A stretch of DNA of 64,000 nucleotides, taken from the NCBI RefSeq assembly GCF_001953355.1, contig NZ_MPIY01000003.1, forward strand, positions 310,001-374,000. Direction: 5' to 3'. The stretch's first letter is position 1. Every line of letters starts with the position of its first letter. The stretch is from Polynucleobacter sphagniphilus (lineage in GTDB: Bacteria > Pseudomonadota > Gammaproteobacteria > Burkholderiales > Burkholderiaceae). The position numbers and the translations under genes are program-made. This document shows, in pieces, positions 36,248-46,212 of the stretch. Under the pieces are notes generated by a model that saw only the letters and a list, made by a program, of their open reading frames with translations, was not told where the DNA came from and ran no database searches.

Positions 36248-38419
36248 CTAGCTATTAAAGCGCGCTTGATATTGCCTGATGTTTTTATTTTCAGCCTCCA
36301 AGAGTTGCATGAAGTGAGCCACTCTTTCTTTTAGATTGCCTGGCTGGTCCAGTTTTTCGCAGCCTTCAATCAATCGCTTGGCACCCAAAAGCTGTCCACC
36401 ACCTTTTACTTTATGAACCATGCTCTTAAATTGCATCTCATCTAATTTATCCCCAGTTGAGTCATCTGCTAGTTCAAGCAAAATATCATCATGTACCTTG
36501 ATAATTTCATCTAAAACTAAAATCACATGTTTTGGATTCTCTTTTAGTAAGCTAACAAAGGCGTCAAAAGAATATTCCCCAACTTGGGCAAAGGTAGTGC
36601 TTACCTTGCTAGTGAAGTATCGCCCCAACTCATTTTCAAGAGCGCTTAAACTGAGTGGTTTAATGAGTACCCCATTCATGCCAGAAGATAAAAATTGATG
36701 GCGAGCCTCAAGCGCATAAATATCGGCAGTGACTCCGATAACCACGAGTTCATTTTGACCAAGGGCGCGGACTTGCTTTGCCAAATCAGATCCGTGCATA
36801 CCCGGCATCGATTGATCCGTCAGCAAAATATCAAAACGCTTCTCCCTTAGCATTTGCAAGGCAAGTTGGGCATTTTCACAAACCTGCACTGCAATACCTA
36901 AAGCCTCTAATTGAAGTGAGAGTACTTGGCGGCTTGCAGGATGATCTTCCACAACAAGTGCTCTTAAGCCTGAATGGCCTGGCTGACCTTTGAAAAGTCG
37001 TATCTGTGCTCTTGAGCGACTATCTGAACTAGAGTTCGTCTTTAGAGTGGCTGTACAGGTTCTCGGAAAGGCAACTGAAAAATAAACGTTACTACCAAAG
37101 CCGGGAGCGCTTTCAAAATAGAGTTGGCTATTCATCGACTTGATTAAATGATTGGTGATTGTGAGTCCTAGTCCTGTGCCACGTTGTTGTTCATTTAAAT
37201 TCACTTCGGCTTTAGAGGGTACTTGTTCAAAAGCTTGCAGGGCCTGTGCAATCTCTGCTTTTGCCATACCAATGCCCGTATCAAGCACTCTAAACTCGAT
37301 GAGTTGACCAGCATGATCATCTGCCAACACAGTGATCGAGAAATACACCTCTCCCTCTTTTGTAAATTTAATGGCATTACTGATGAGGTTTTGCAAGATT
37401 TGGCGTAAACGCAAAGGGTCCATCATTAATACAGGAGCCAATCTGGGATCAATGATGGTGTTTAAGAGTAAATTTTGCTTAATCGCCACGGTAGTAAATG
37501 CAGCATGAATATCATCAATTAAGTTTTTTAAACAATAGGGCTCTAAATTAAGGGTAAGCTTGCCAGCCTCAATTTTGGAAAGATCCAAGACTTGATTGAG
37601 CATGCCAAGGAGGGATTCAGCTGAAGCATGAGCGCTTTTGAGCAAAGGGCGCTCGCTAGCTGGAAGCTTTTGATTATTAAGTAGCAATTCTTGCATTCCT
37701 AAAATGGCATTCATCGGCGTTCGAATTTCATGGCTCATAGTGGCCAAGAATGCTGACTTTGCAGCATTTGCCTTTTCCGCTAGTTCTTTAGATCGAATGA
37801 GTTTTTTGGTCTGATTTTGATGAACTAGTTGATTGTTGTGCAGACGCCATAAAACCCATATTCCGCCAGCAAGTAAAAAAAAGTTCAAGATCCATGGGGT
37901 GCTTGTCTGCCACTGACTAAAACGTGTGGGTAATGCTTGTGGGGCAATCGCAAAGAGTTGATCTAACTCTGCTGGATCAAGCCCCTTTGAGAATTGCTCT
38001 AGCACATCATGAAGTGTCTTGGCTTCATGGGCAATCAGCCAGCGGTAGGCTAAAGTATTGGCGTTTAAATCATCATGCCTCCAAAATAAGGCTTTGGTTA
38101 AAGAGCCCAGCAACAATAGTTCCTGATAGACGGCAGGTGGATCGATAACAAAATGTACTTCGCCATTGGCAAGCTGTGTAAACACCTGGGCATCTGAGCT
38201 GCGCCACTTGGGATGGAATTCTTGTTGAGTAAATTGATTTAGCCTATCTAGGATGAGCTTAAAGCTGGCGGGCTCATGATTTTCATGAATGCTAAAGTAC
38301 ACAATCGGATTAGCATTGATCCATTCTTGTTCCTTCTGGTTAAGTGAATTAGCAAGCGAGGTTTTACTCACTAATGTAAAAAATACCATCACTCCAAGAA
38401 TGAATCGATGCACGCGCAT
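36248..38419 (-). CDS. BvgS/EvgS-like hybrid sensor histidine kinase
   Basis: Hybrid kinase of 723 residues. Order: signal sequence (1-24); one short periplasmic solute-binding-like region (about 30-165, with VYFSIHENHEPASF and NGEVHFVID resembling venus-flytrap strands); membrane segment 176-192; coiled linker; HisKA with H230 (MSHEIRTP); ATPase domain with N347, DTGIGM (380-385) and GTGLGL (414-419); receiver domain with D535 (LLTDQSMPG); HPt domain with H669 (VHKVKGG). This allows a His-Asp-His-Asp relay to the regulator gene 2 nt upstream in the operon. Compared with BvgS it lacks a second binding domain and a PAS domain. Ligand unknown. Confidence 0.9.
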   Translation of the reverse strand: MRVHRFILGVMVFFTLVSKTSLANSLNQKEQEWINANPIVYFSIHENHEPASFKLILDRLNQFTQQEFHPKWRSSDAQVFTQLANGEVHFVIDPPAVYQELLLLGSLTKALFWRHDDLNANTLAYRWLIAHEAKTLHDVLEQFSKGLDPAELDQLFAIAPQALPTRFSQWQTSTPWILNFFLLAGGIWVLWRLHNNQLVHQNQTKKLIRSKELAEKANAAKSAFLATMSHEIRTPMNAILGMQELLLNNQKLPASERPLLKSAHASAESLLGMLNQVLDLSKIEAGKLTLNLEPYCLKNLIDDIHAAFTTVAIKQNLLLNTIIDPRLAPVLMMDPLRLRQILQNLISNAIKFTKEGEVYFSITVLADDHAGQLIEFRVLDTGIGMAKAEIAQALQAFEQVPSKAEVNLNEQQRGTGLGLTITNHLIKSMNSQLYFESAPGFGSNVYFSVAFPRTCTATLKTNSSSDSRSRAQIRLFKGQPGHSGLRALVVEDHPASRQVLSLQLEALGIAVQVCENAQLALQMLREKRFDILLTDQSMPGMHGSDLAKQVRALGQNELVVIGVTADIYALEARHQFLSSGMNGVLIKPLSLSALENELGRYFTSKVSTTFAQVGEYSFDAFVSLLKENPKHVILVLDEIIKVHDDILLELADDSTGDKLDEMQFKSMVHKVKGGGQLLGAKRLIEGCEKLDQPGNLKERVAHFMQLLEAENKNIRQYQARFNS

Positions 38420-38421
38420 GA

Positions 38422-39045
38422 TTAACTTTCGATGATGTGATTCATGCGGCAGAACAATATCAAATCAGCAATATTGTTAATACCTAATTTATCAAATACC
38501 CTTGTTTTGTAAGTGGCAACTGTTTTATTGCTGATGTGTAGGATGTCAGAAATTTGTTGATTTGTGTTGCCCTTGCCTAAATATTTCATTACCTGTAGCT
38601 CTCTATCGGAAATGAGGGCAAGCTTATCGTTATCACTCAAGGAGCTATTGCCATTCTTACCATGCGTAAAGAAGTTATAGCCTTGCGAAATGGCAACGCA
38701 AGCGGCTAGAATCACGTCCGCTCCAGCAGTCTTATTGACAAAACCATGCGCTCCCAGTGATCTGACTCTGCCACCATAGACCGCTTCATCCAAGCTAGAC
38801 AAGACCAGAATGCGAATGTCTGGGTACATTAAGCCAATACGCCGAATGACATCAAAGCCATCTGTCTTTGGCATATCAATATCCAAAATCACCATATTCG
38901 GATTAAGCTCCTTAATGGATCTGAGACATTCCTCTCCATTCTGGGCTTGACCTGCTATCTCAAATAGCAATTGGTCTTGCAACATGCTTTTTAAAGCCAT
39001 CAACATTGCTGGATGGTCATCTACCAACATCACGCGTTTTCTCAT
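38422..39045 (-). CDS. NarL/LuxR-type response regulator (BvgA/EvgA-like)
   Basis: Two-domain regulator of 207 residues. The receiver domain has the acidic pair D9-D10, phospho-acceptor D55 (VILDIDMP) and a conserved Lys in HGFVNKTAGAD near 107. The C-terminal LuxR helix-turn-helix runs about 144-200 (ISDRELQVMKYLGKGNTNQQ, SNKTVATYKTRVFDKL). It is the likely acceptor of phosphate from the neighbouring hybrid kinase's HPt domain. Its ATG overlaps the EAL gene stop by 1 nt and its stop lies 2 nt before the kinase start. Confidence 0.92.
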   Translation of the reverse strand: MRKRVMLVDDHPAMLMALKSMLQDQLLFEIAGQAQNGEECLRSIKELNPNMVILDIDMPKTDGFDVIRRIGLMYPDIRILVLSSLDEAVYGGRVRSLGAHGFVNKTAGADVILAACVAISQGYNFFTHGKNGNSSLSDNDKLALISDRELQVMKYLGKGNTNQQISDILHISNKTVATYKTRVFDKLGINNIADLILFCRMNHIIES

Positions 39046-39872
39046 TACTTGTCTCCGTTTTGGTTTTTATGAGGGTGCAGCGAAAAAATGGCTTTAGCGA
39101 TTCGACTATCGTTAATGTGTAAAGTTTGGTGGCGGCTTACCGGAGGCATCATGAGTCCCCCATAGCAATGATGAATTCCAAGAGCGCTTGCGTTTTCTAA
39201 ATCAATCCGCAAGGTGAGATTGCTTGCATAAATCTGAGCCGAGCATTTTTTGGCTTGTTCAATTACAGCAATCGGCAGGGCTTGATTGCGAAACTGCCCC
39301 ATTTCAATATGCAGGCCATCTAGCTGCATTTCCTCTAGAAATAGAAATTGTTCCGCCGTACCAATAAAGTCCATGAGATGAAGCAAGATGCCTAAACGCC
39401 GCAGGCGCAATAGACCTTCCTTAAAGGCAAATGCTTTTTCTGCATTTGGTAAGGTTTGAATTCCCAAAGAAACTAAACCGACCGGTAGGCGGGAGTTCAG
39501 AATCAGATCGCTTAAGGCATCGATGTAATGATTGGAGATTAAGGCATGGGTGGGGATGGGGAGGATTCCGGGAATAGGGCGTCCACTGCGATACCAGTAA
39601 GAAATAGTATCGAGACCTTCCATAAACAATCTCAGTAGTTGTGTATCTGTAGCTGTGAGTAAAGGCCTAAATAGCGAGCCGGTGAGTTTTGTTCCTCCAG
39701 CATTAAAAATGGGTTCATGGCTAATTGCCTGGCGTTGTGACCAGCAATCATGTTGCTCAAGGGCTTGATCACTTAAACCGAGCCAATGGTCGCCACAGGC
39801 ATCACGTACTTCTTGGAAGGGTTTGTTCTTCCATGCCTTTACAAGCGTGTACAGCCGGGATTTCGGGCTCAT
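39045..39872 (-). CDS. Degenerate EAL-domain protein
   Basis: Protein of 275 residues with an EAL fold that has lost catalytic residues: the EALxR position reads GSLFR, the DDFG position reads MDFIG, the LKID position reads LHIE, and the AEGVE position reads ASNLT. It therefore probably does not hydrolyse cyclic di-GMP and may bind it, or a protein partner. No GGDEF, PAS or membrane segment is visible. I chose ATG 39872, with GGAG seven nt upstream; an open frame back to a TTG at 39992 would overlap the promoter. First gene of the operon with the regulator and hybrid kinase; the Bordetella bvg locus likewise has an EAL gene (bvgR) beside bvgAS. Confidence 0.82.
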   Translation of the reverse strand: MSPKSRLYTLVKAWKNKPFQEVRDACGDHWLGLSDQALEQHDCWSQRQAISHEPIFNAGGTKLTGSLFRPLLTATDTQLLRLFMEGLDTISYWYRSGRPIPGILPIPTHALISNHYIDALSDLILNSRLPVGLVSLGIQTLPNAEKAFAFKEGLLRLRRLGILLHLMDFIGTAEQFLFLEEMQLDGLHIEMGQFRNQALPIAVIEQAKKCSAQIYASNLTLRIDLENASALGIHHCYGGLMMPPVSRHQTLHINDSRIAKAIFSLHPHKNQNGDK

Positions 39873-39976
39873 CAGCATTCTCCAGTGGGTAGTCATCCAG
39901 TCTAGGCAGGACGGAGTGGAGCGGTAAGGGTGTAAGGATGATTTGTCTGTAGGAAAAGACTTACTCGCTTGTCCCC

Positions 39977-40006
39977 AGTATAGGAAGCGCAAAATACCTT
40001 GATCAA
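39977..40006 (-). promoter_or_regulatory. Sigma70-type promoter of the EAL-regulator-kinase operon
   Basis: On the minus strand TTGATC (40001-40006) and TATACT (39977-39982) are 18 nt apart, placing the transcript start near 39970 and about 98 nt of leader before ATG 39872. It lies back-to-back with the groESL promoter. Confidence 0.6.
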
Positions 40007-40021
40007 ATTATGGGTACGCAC

Positions 40022-40053
40022 CCTTGAAATTTTCAAAGGTAGACCTATATAAT
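40022..40053 (+). promoter_or_regulatory. groESL promoter (overlapping sigma70- and sigma32-like elements)
   Basis: TTGAAA (40024-40029) and TATAAT (40048-40053), 18 nt apart, form a strong sigma70 promoter. The same stretch reads CCTTGAAAT (40022-40030) and GACCTATAT (40042-40050), similar to a heat-shock sigma32 site (CTTGAAA / CCCCATnT). The CIRCE element begins at the last base of the -10. Confidence 0.65.
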
Positions 40054-40079
40054 CAGCACTCCCTACATGCGAGTGCTAA
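40053..40079 (+). promoter_or_regulatory. CIRCE operator (HrcA site)
   Basis: TCAGCACTC-N9-GAGTGCTAA matches the CIRCE consensus TTAGCACTC-N9-GAGTGCTAA with one mismatch. Position at the transcription start of groESL predicts repression by HrcA, relieved on heat shock. hrcA itself is not in this window. Confidence 0.92.
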
Positions 40080-40189
40080 AAAAGCTGGATTCTTGGTAGT
40101 TTAGCCCTAGCTTCCGTGTGAAGAGATTACAAGTTATTGATTTTTATTGTTTTTTTAATTAGTTAACACTTACTAACATAGGAGAAGGA

Positions 40190-40480
40190 ATGAATCTGCG
40201 TCCTTTACATGATCGCGTAATCATTAAACGTTTAGATCAAGAATCAAAAACTGCTTCCGGAATCATTATTCCCGATGCTGCCGCTGAAAAACCAGACCAA
40301 GGTGAAGTATTGGCAGTCGGTCCAGGTAAGCGTGATGAGAGCGGCAAATTAAATGCACTCGACGTCAAAGTAGGCGATCGCGTGTTGTTTGGTAAATATG
40401 CTGGCCAAACAGTCAAAGTAGACAACGAAGAGCTCATCGTGATGCGTGAAGACGACATCATGGCTGTTGTTCAGAAGTAA
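40190..40480 (+). CDS. groS: Co-chaperonin GroES
   Basis: 10-kDa lid of the chaperonin (96 residues), forming the heptameric cap on GroEL. Starts [15 protein letters not shown], with the mobile loop [14 protein letters not shown] at about 16-29. Leader of about 130 nt from the CIRCE region; AGGAG precedes the ATG. groL follows after 28 nt. Confidence 0.98.
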   Translation: MNLRPLHDRVIIKRLDQESKTASGIIIPDAAAEKPDQGEVLAVGPGKRDESGKLNALDVKVGDRVLFGKYAGQTVKVDNEELIVMREDDIMAVVQK

Positions 40481-40493
40481 TTTCGGTATTTAA

Positions 40494-42161
<1,668 letters not shown>

Positions 42162-42200
42162 TTGCCGCTTTCCACAGCAAGTTCGCTGTAGAAGCAAGAG

Positions 42201-42230
42201 CGCCTGGTTCAAAAGACCAGGCGTTTTTTT
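42201..42230 (+). terminator. Rho-independent terminator after groL
   Basis: CGCCTGGT (42201-42208) and ACCAGGCG (42216-42223) with a 7-nt loop, followed by T7. Ends the groESL transcript before the convergent membrane-protein gene. Confidence 0.92.
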
Positions 42231-42238
42231 ATTCGCTC

Positions 42239-43030
42239 TTAGTGCAATGAGTCTTTAAAGCGAATGAAATCTTGATTGAATTGCTCTGTTGGAAAAAATA
42301 GATTCGGGTATTCCAATGAAAAAATGACGTACAAAGTAAAGCCCATCACGCACATATATAAAGCGGTCAAAAACCAATCCTCCTCCTTCTTTGCAGCCAT
42401 CGCATAGCCAGTTAATAGAGCCGCAACAGAAAGAAGTAGCAATAAATAATGATCAATAATGGCCGGCGGGTGACGTTTCGCATTTAATATGCCATCCCCA
42501 ATATCACTCACCAGATTGCTCAGTTGCGGCTTTAATATTTGATCGGCTAATAATTTTGTCGTGGCGGGGGATCGATTGATGGCAAGTGTGACAGCTTCAT
42601 TTGTTTTAGCAAGTTGGTCACTCAACTTATCTAGGTTGTCACTTAAGTCATCCATTTTCTTGATGTTTTGAAAGGCAGCCATCCGAATATCAACCAATCT
42701 GATTAAGGCAGCTTGGGTAGCCGCTCTATCCATGGGATTTAAATATTTAGTTGACTCATAAACTTGTCTTACGCTAGCAGCCTGTTTACGCAGCAACTGA
42801 ATGCGATTGTCAAAGTGTTCATTGGCGCCGCTAAAGCTAAATCCCAATACAAGCGCAGTCAGGCCAAAGATAGCGGTAGCTAGGGAATCTCTGACAATGA
42901 CGGTTGAGGAAGATCTCAGGCGATAGCGACCAAATAGCCAGCCCGCTAGCAAAAAAACAATAATTGAAGCTAAAAAGAAATAAGGCGCATAGGGGAGCAA
43001 GTCAATGTGATTGCCAAGCGTGTAGTACAT
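42239..43030 (-). CDS. DUF4239-like (bestrophin-like) membrane protein
   Basis: Membrane protein of 263 residues with two N-terminal hydrophobic segments, a long soluble helical region (about 75-190, with coiled-coil-like leucines in KKMDDLSDNLDKLSDQLAKT) and two C-terminal membrane segments. The pattern resembles the DUF4239 / bestrophin-like family, whose bacterial role is unknown. Start ATG 43030 has GAGGG six nt upstream; a longer frame to 43072 exists. Convergent with groL. Confidence 0.65.
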   Translation of the reverse strand: MYYTLGNHIDLLPYAPYFFLASIIVFLLAGWLFGRYRLRSSSTVIVRDSLATAIFGLTALVLGFSFSGANEHFDNRIQLLRKQAASVRQVYESTKYLNPMDRAATQAALIRLVDIRMAAFQNIKKMDDLSDNLDKLSDQLAKTNEAVTLAINRSPATTKLLADQILKPQLSNLVSDIGDGILNAKRHPPAIIDHYLLLLLSVAALLTGYAMAAKKEEDWFLTALYMCVMGFTLYVIFSLEYPNLFFPTEQFNQDFIRFKDSLH

Positions 43031-43087
43031 GAAGTGCCCTCTTATTTGTTGTTGCCCTAAGAATAAGTACATTTAAGAGCAACTGCA

Positions 43088-43112
43088 ATAAAAAACCGCC
43101 CGAAGGCGGTCT
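43088..43112 (-). terminator. Rho-independent terminator after the pnt operon
   Basis: On the minus strand ACCGCC-TTCG-GGCGGT forms a 6-bp stem with a stable UUCG loop, followed by a T6 run (43089-43094 as A on the plus strand). Confidence 0.85.
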
Positions 43113-43138
43113 TTTATGACTTGATATTAGTATTGTTG

Positions 43139-44506
43139 TTACTCCACTGCTTTAACCATCTCTTCAACCACCTTCTTCGCATCACCGAAGACCATCATGG
43201 TTTTATCCATGTAGAAGAGTTCGTTATCAAGACCAGCATAACCAGCAGCCATGGAGCGCTTGTTCACAATAATTGTTTTGGCTTTGAATGCTTCTAAAAT
43301 CGGCATACCAAAAATAGGGCTGCCAGGCGTACGAGCGGCTGGGTTCACCACGTCGTTTGCACCAAGCACTAACACTACGTCAGCTTGACCAAAGTCACTG
43401 TTAATGTCTTCCATCTCAAACACTTGGTCATAAGGCACTTCAGCTTCTGCCAACAATACGTTCATATGTCCAGGCATACGGCCTGCAACCGGATGAATTG
43501 CATACTTCACAGTCACACCATGGTGAGTGAGCTTTTCAGTCAATTCTTTAAGAGCGTGCTGAGCACGGGCAACAGCCAAACCATAACCAGGCACGATGAT
43601 GACTGTATCTGCATTTTCCATCAGGAAAGCAGCATCTTCTGGAGAGCCAGTTTTGTAGTTCTTAGGGCCACCATCATCGCCACCACCTGCAGCTGCTTCA
43701 GCACCAAAGCCGCCTAGCAATACGGCGAGGATAGAGCGGTTCATCGCCTTACACATGATGTAAGACAGAATTGCGCCTGAAGAACCTACGCAAGCACCAG
43801 CAATAATCAATACAGGGTTATTTAATGTGAAGCCAATACCAGCTGCAGCCCATCCTGAATAACTATTGAGCATCGATACAACCACTGGCATATCGGCGCC
43901 ACCAATCGGGATGATCAATGTCACACCCAATACCAAGGCAACAGCACACATTGCTAGGAATGCGGCATGGCTACCAGTGATGTAATACGTGACGCCGGCA
44001 CCAATCATGGCAATTGCCATGATGAGGTTGAGCAAATGCTGTCCACCAAAGCTGACTGGTTTGCCACTCACTTTGCCGGAGAGTTTGCCGAAAGCAATAA
44101 CAGAAGCTGTAAAGGTAATTGCGCCAATAAATGCACCGATGAACAATTCAATTTTCTGTGCGCCTGTATGGTCGTGAGCAGGATTAAATACCGCTGCCAC
44201 TGCGATCAACACAGCAGACAAACCAACGAAGGAGTGCATGAGCGCAACGAGCTCTGGCATCTTGGTCATCTGTACACGTTTTGCAGCTAAGGTACCAATG
44301 ATGGCGCCAGCCACAACCGCTCCAGCAATTAAGGAAAACGCTGGTTTGAAATCAGCCACAAAGAAAGTGGTGATCACAGCGAGCAACATGCCAATCATGC
44401 CGAAGGTATTGCCTTGGCGTGAAGTGGTTGGTGAAGACAAGCCGCGCAGCGCGAGAATGAACAACACCGAAGAAATGAGATACGAAATAGCGGTAAGGTT
44501 TGACAT
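43139..44506 (-). CDS. pntB: NAD(P) transhydrogenase beta subunit
   Basis: Membrane and NADP(H)-binding subunit (455 residues) of the proton-translocating transhydrogenase, which makes NADPH from NADH using the proton gradient. About nine hydrophobic segments are followed by the NADP domain from about residue 285 (VIIVPGYGLAVARAQHALKEL, VLVLGANDVVNPAART). Third gene of a pntAA-pntAB-pntB operon, 33 nt after pntAB. Confidence 0.96.
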   Translation of the reverse strand: MSNLTAISYLISSVLFILALRGLSSPTTSRQGNTFGMIGMLLAVITTFFVADFKPAFSLIAGAVVAGAIIGTLAAKRVQMTKMPELVALMHSFVGLSAVLIAVAAVFNPAHDHTGAQKIELFIGAFIGAITFTASVIAFGKLSGKVSGKPVSFGGQHLLNLIMAIAMIGAGVTYYITGSHAAFLAMCAVALVLGVTLIIPIGGADMPVVVSMLNSYSGWAAAGIGFTLNNPVLIIAGACVGSSGAILSYIMCKAMNRSILAVLLGGFGAEAAAGGGDDGGPKNYKTGSPEDAAFLMENADTVIIVPGYGLAVARAQHALKELTEKLTHHGVTVKYAIHPVAGRMPGHMNVLLAEAEVPYDQVFEMEDINSDFGQADVVLVLGANDVVNPAARTPGSPIFGMPILEAFKAKTIIVNKRSMAAGYAGLDNELFYMDKTMMVFGDAKKVVEEMVKAVE

Positions 44507-44539
44507 GAGTTTGGTCTCTCGATTGGTCTTTTTCTAGTT

Positions 44540-44878
44540 TTATTTGGTTCCGGCCGCGTCAGCCTTCGGGGCTTTTTTCTTGAACATTTCAAGCATGCGG
44601 CGGGTGACCATAAAGCCACCAAAAATGTTGATAGATGCCAAAAATACGGCAATTGCACCAATGACGCTGGTCAAAGTAATGTCATCGCCTCCAATGACTT
44701 CAGTTTGCAATAGCGCACCAACAATGATGATTCCAGAGATGGCGTTGGTTACCGCCATTAAGGGCGTATGCAATGCTGGCGTAACGTTCCAAACCACGTG
44801 GTAGCCAACAAAAATAGCCAACACAAAAACAGTGATGTTTTGGACTGTGAGGATGCTTTGAAAAGCAGCGAGATCCAT
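44540..44878 (-). CDS. pntAB: NAD(P) transhydrogenase alpha subunit, membrane part
   Basis: Membrane component (112 residues) corresponding to the C-terminal part of a full PntA: three to four hydrophobic segments, with [27 protein letters not shown] as the conserved core and [13 protein letters not shown] near the end. Its separation from the NAD(H)-binding part is the split-alpha arrangement common in betaproteobacteria and alphaproteobacteria. Confidence 0.94.
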   Translation of the reverse strand: MDLAAFQSILTVQNITVFVLAIFVGYHVVWNVTPALHTPLMAVTNAISGIIIVGALLQTEVIGGDDITLTSVIGAIAVFLASINIFGGFMVTRRMLEMFKKKAPKADAAGTK

Positions 44879-44906
44879 AGTATTTCCTTAGTTTGAATAT
44901 TCTGTA

Positions 44907-46037
44907 TTAGTTTTTGCGAACAGCCTGACCATCACGACACATCAAGCAAGCAGTTACGATATCGTCATCACTTGGAATGGCAAGCTTGGCTTCTTTGTCG
45001 ACAATCAGCTTCATGAAATCGAGCAAGTTACGTGCATACAGTGCAGAAGCATCCGCAGCCACCATACTCGCTAGATTGGTGTAACCAACAATCTTGACGC
45101 CATTGTTTTCTACAATTTTGTCAGCTTGAGTGAGTGGGCAATTGCCTGAGCCATTGTCGCCACGGCCCGCAGCCAAGTCGATCACCACGGAACCTGGTTT
45201 CATTTGCATCACAGTTTCGCTATGCAACAAGACTGGCGGTTTACGACCCGGAATTAAAGCAGTGGTAATCACGATATCGGCCTGTTGGGCTTTTTCAGCA
45301 ACCAGTGCAGCTTGACGTTTCATCCATGCTTCTGGCATTGGACGGGCATAACCACCCACGCCTTGAGCGATTTCGCGCTCTTCATCGGTTTCATAAGGGA
45401 CATCAACAAACTTAGCGCCCAAAGATTCAATTTGCTCTTTAGCAGCAGGGCGTACATCGGATGCTTCAATCACAGCGCCTAAGCGCTTAGCGGTTGCAAT
45501 CGCTTGCAAACCAGCAACACCTGCACCGAGAATCAGTACGCGCGCCGCTTTAACCGTACCAGCTGCAGTCATCAGCATTGGCATAAAGCGCTGATACTCA
45601 TTAGCAGCAATCATCACGGCTTTATAGCCAGCAATGTTCGCTTGTGATGAGAGTACATCCATGCTTTGCGCACGAGTCGTTCTTGGAGTGGCCTCCAGCG
45701 AGAAGGCGGTGATGCCTTGAGCAGCCATCGCTTCAATATTTTGATTATCAAATGGATCGAGCATGCCAATCAGCACGCTGCCAGATTGAATTTGTGCCAG
45801 CTCAGTATTTTCAGGTGCACGTACTTTCAAGACGATTTCAGCGCCCAATACATCTGCTGCTGAACCAATGGTGGCGCCAACGGCCTCATAAGCAGAGTCT
45901 GGCTGACTTGCTCTAACACCAGCATCTTTTTGGATGACTACCTGATGGCCTTGGCCAATGAGTTTTTTAACGGTTTCCGGTGTTGCGGCGACTCGCGTCT
46001 CTCCGGACCTAATTTCAAGTGGCACTCCTATGCGCAT
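44907..46037 (-). CDS. pntAA: NAD(P) transhydrogenase alpha subunit, NAD(H)-binding part
   Basis: Soluble NAD(H)-binding domain (376 residues) of the transhydrogenase, related to alanine dehydrogenase. It begins MRIGVPLEIRSGETRVAATPETV and has the Rossmann motif VLILGAGVAGLQAIATAKRLGA at about 166-187 and the mobile-loop-like RDVRP region. First gene of the operon; GGAG precedes the ATG by several nt. Confidence 0.96.
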   Translation of the reverse strand: MRIGVPLEIRSGETRVAATPETVKKLIGQGHQVVIQKDAGVRASQPDSAYEAVGATIGSAADVLGAEIVLKVRAPENTELAQIQSGSVLIGMLDPFDNQNIEAMAAQGITAFSLEATPRTTRAQSMDVLSSQANIAGYKAVMIAANEYQRFMPMLMTAAGTVKAARVLILGAGVAGLQAIATAKRLGAVIEASDVRPAAKEQIESLGAKFVDVPYETDEEREIAQGVGGYARPMPEAWMKRQAALVAEKAQQADIVITTALIPGRKPPVLLHSETVMQMKPGSVVIDLAAGRGDNGSGNCPLTQADKIVENNGVKIVGYTNLASMVAADASALYARNLLDFMKLIVDKEAKLAIPSDDDIVTACLMCRDGQAVRKN

Positions 46038-46212
46038 GGCATGTCTCCAAGTACAAATTTTTTAAAGAATCTATTTTAGTTAAATAGGCAAAATATTGCC
46101 CATCCACTTACCCTGCTCTCCAATAGCTTGGTCTTTGCCAAAATCTCGGTGAGATCGGGCTAAGACTTCTACAATGGGGTTTTCAGCTTATATTGAATTT
46201 TCGCATTTTTTG

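Noticed and set aside
39873..39992. Longer EAL gene starting at TTG 39992
   Set aside because: It would start upstream of the predicted transcript start; ATG 39872 has a good ribosome-binding site.
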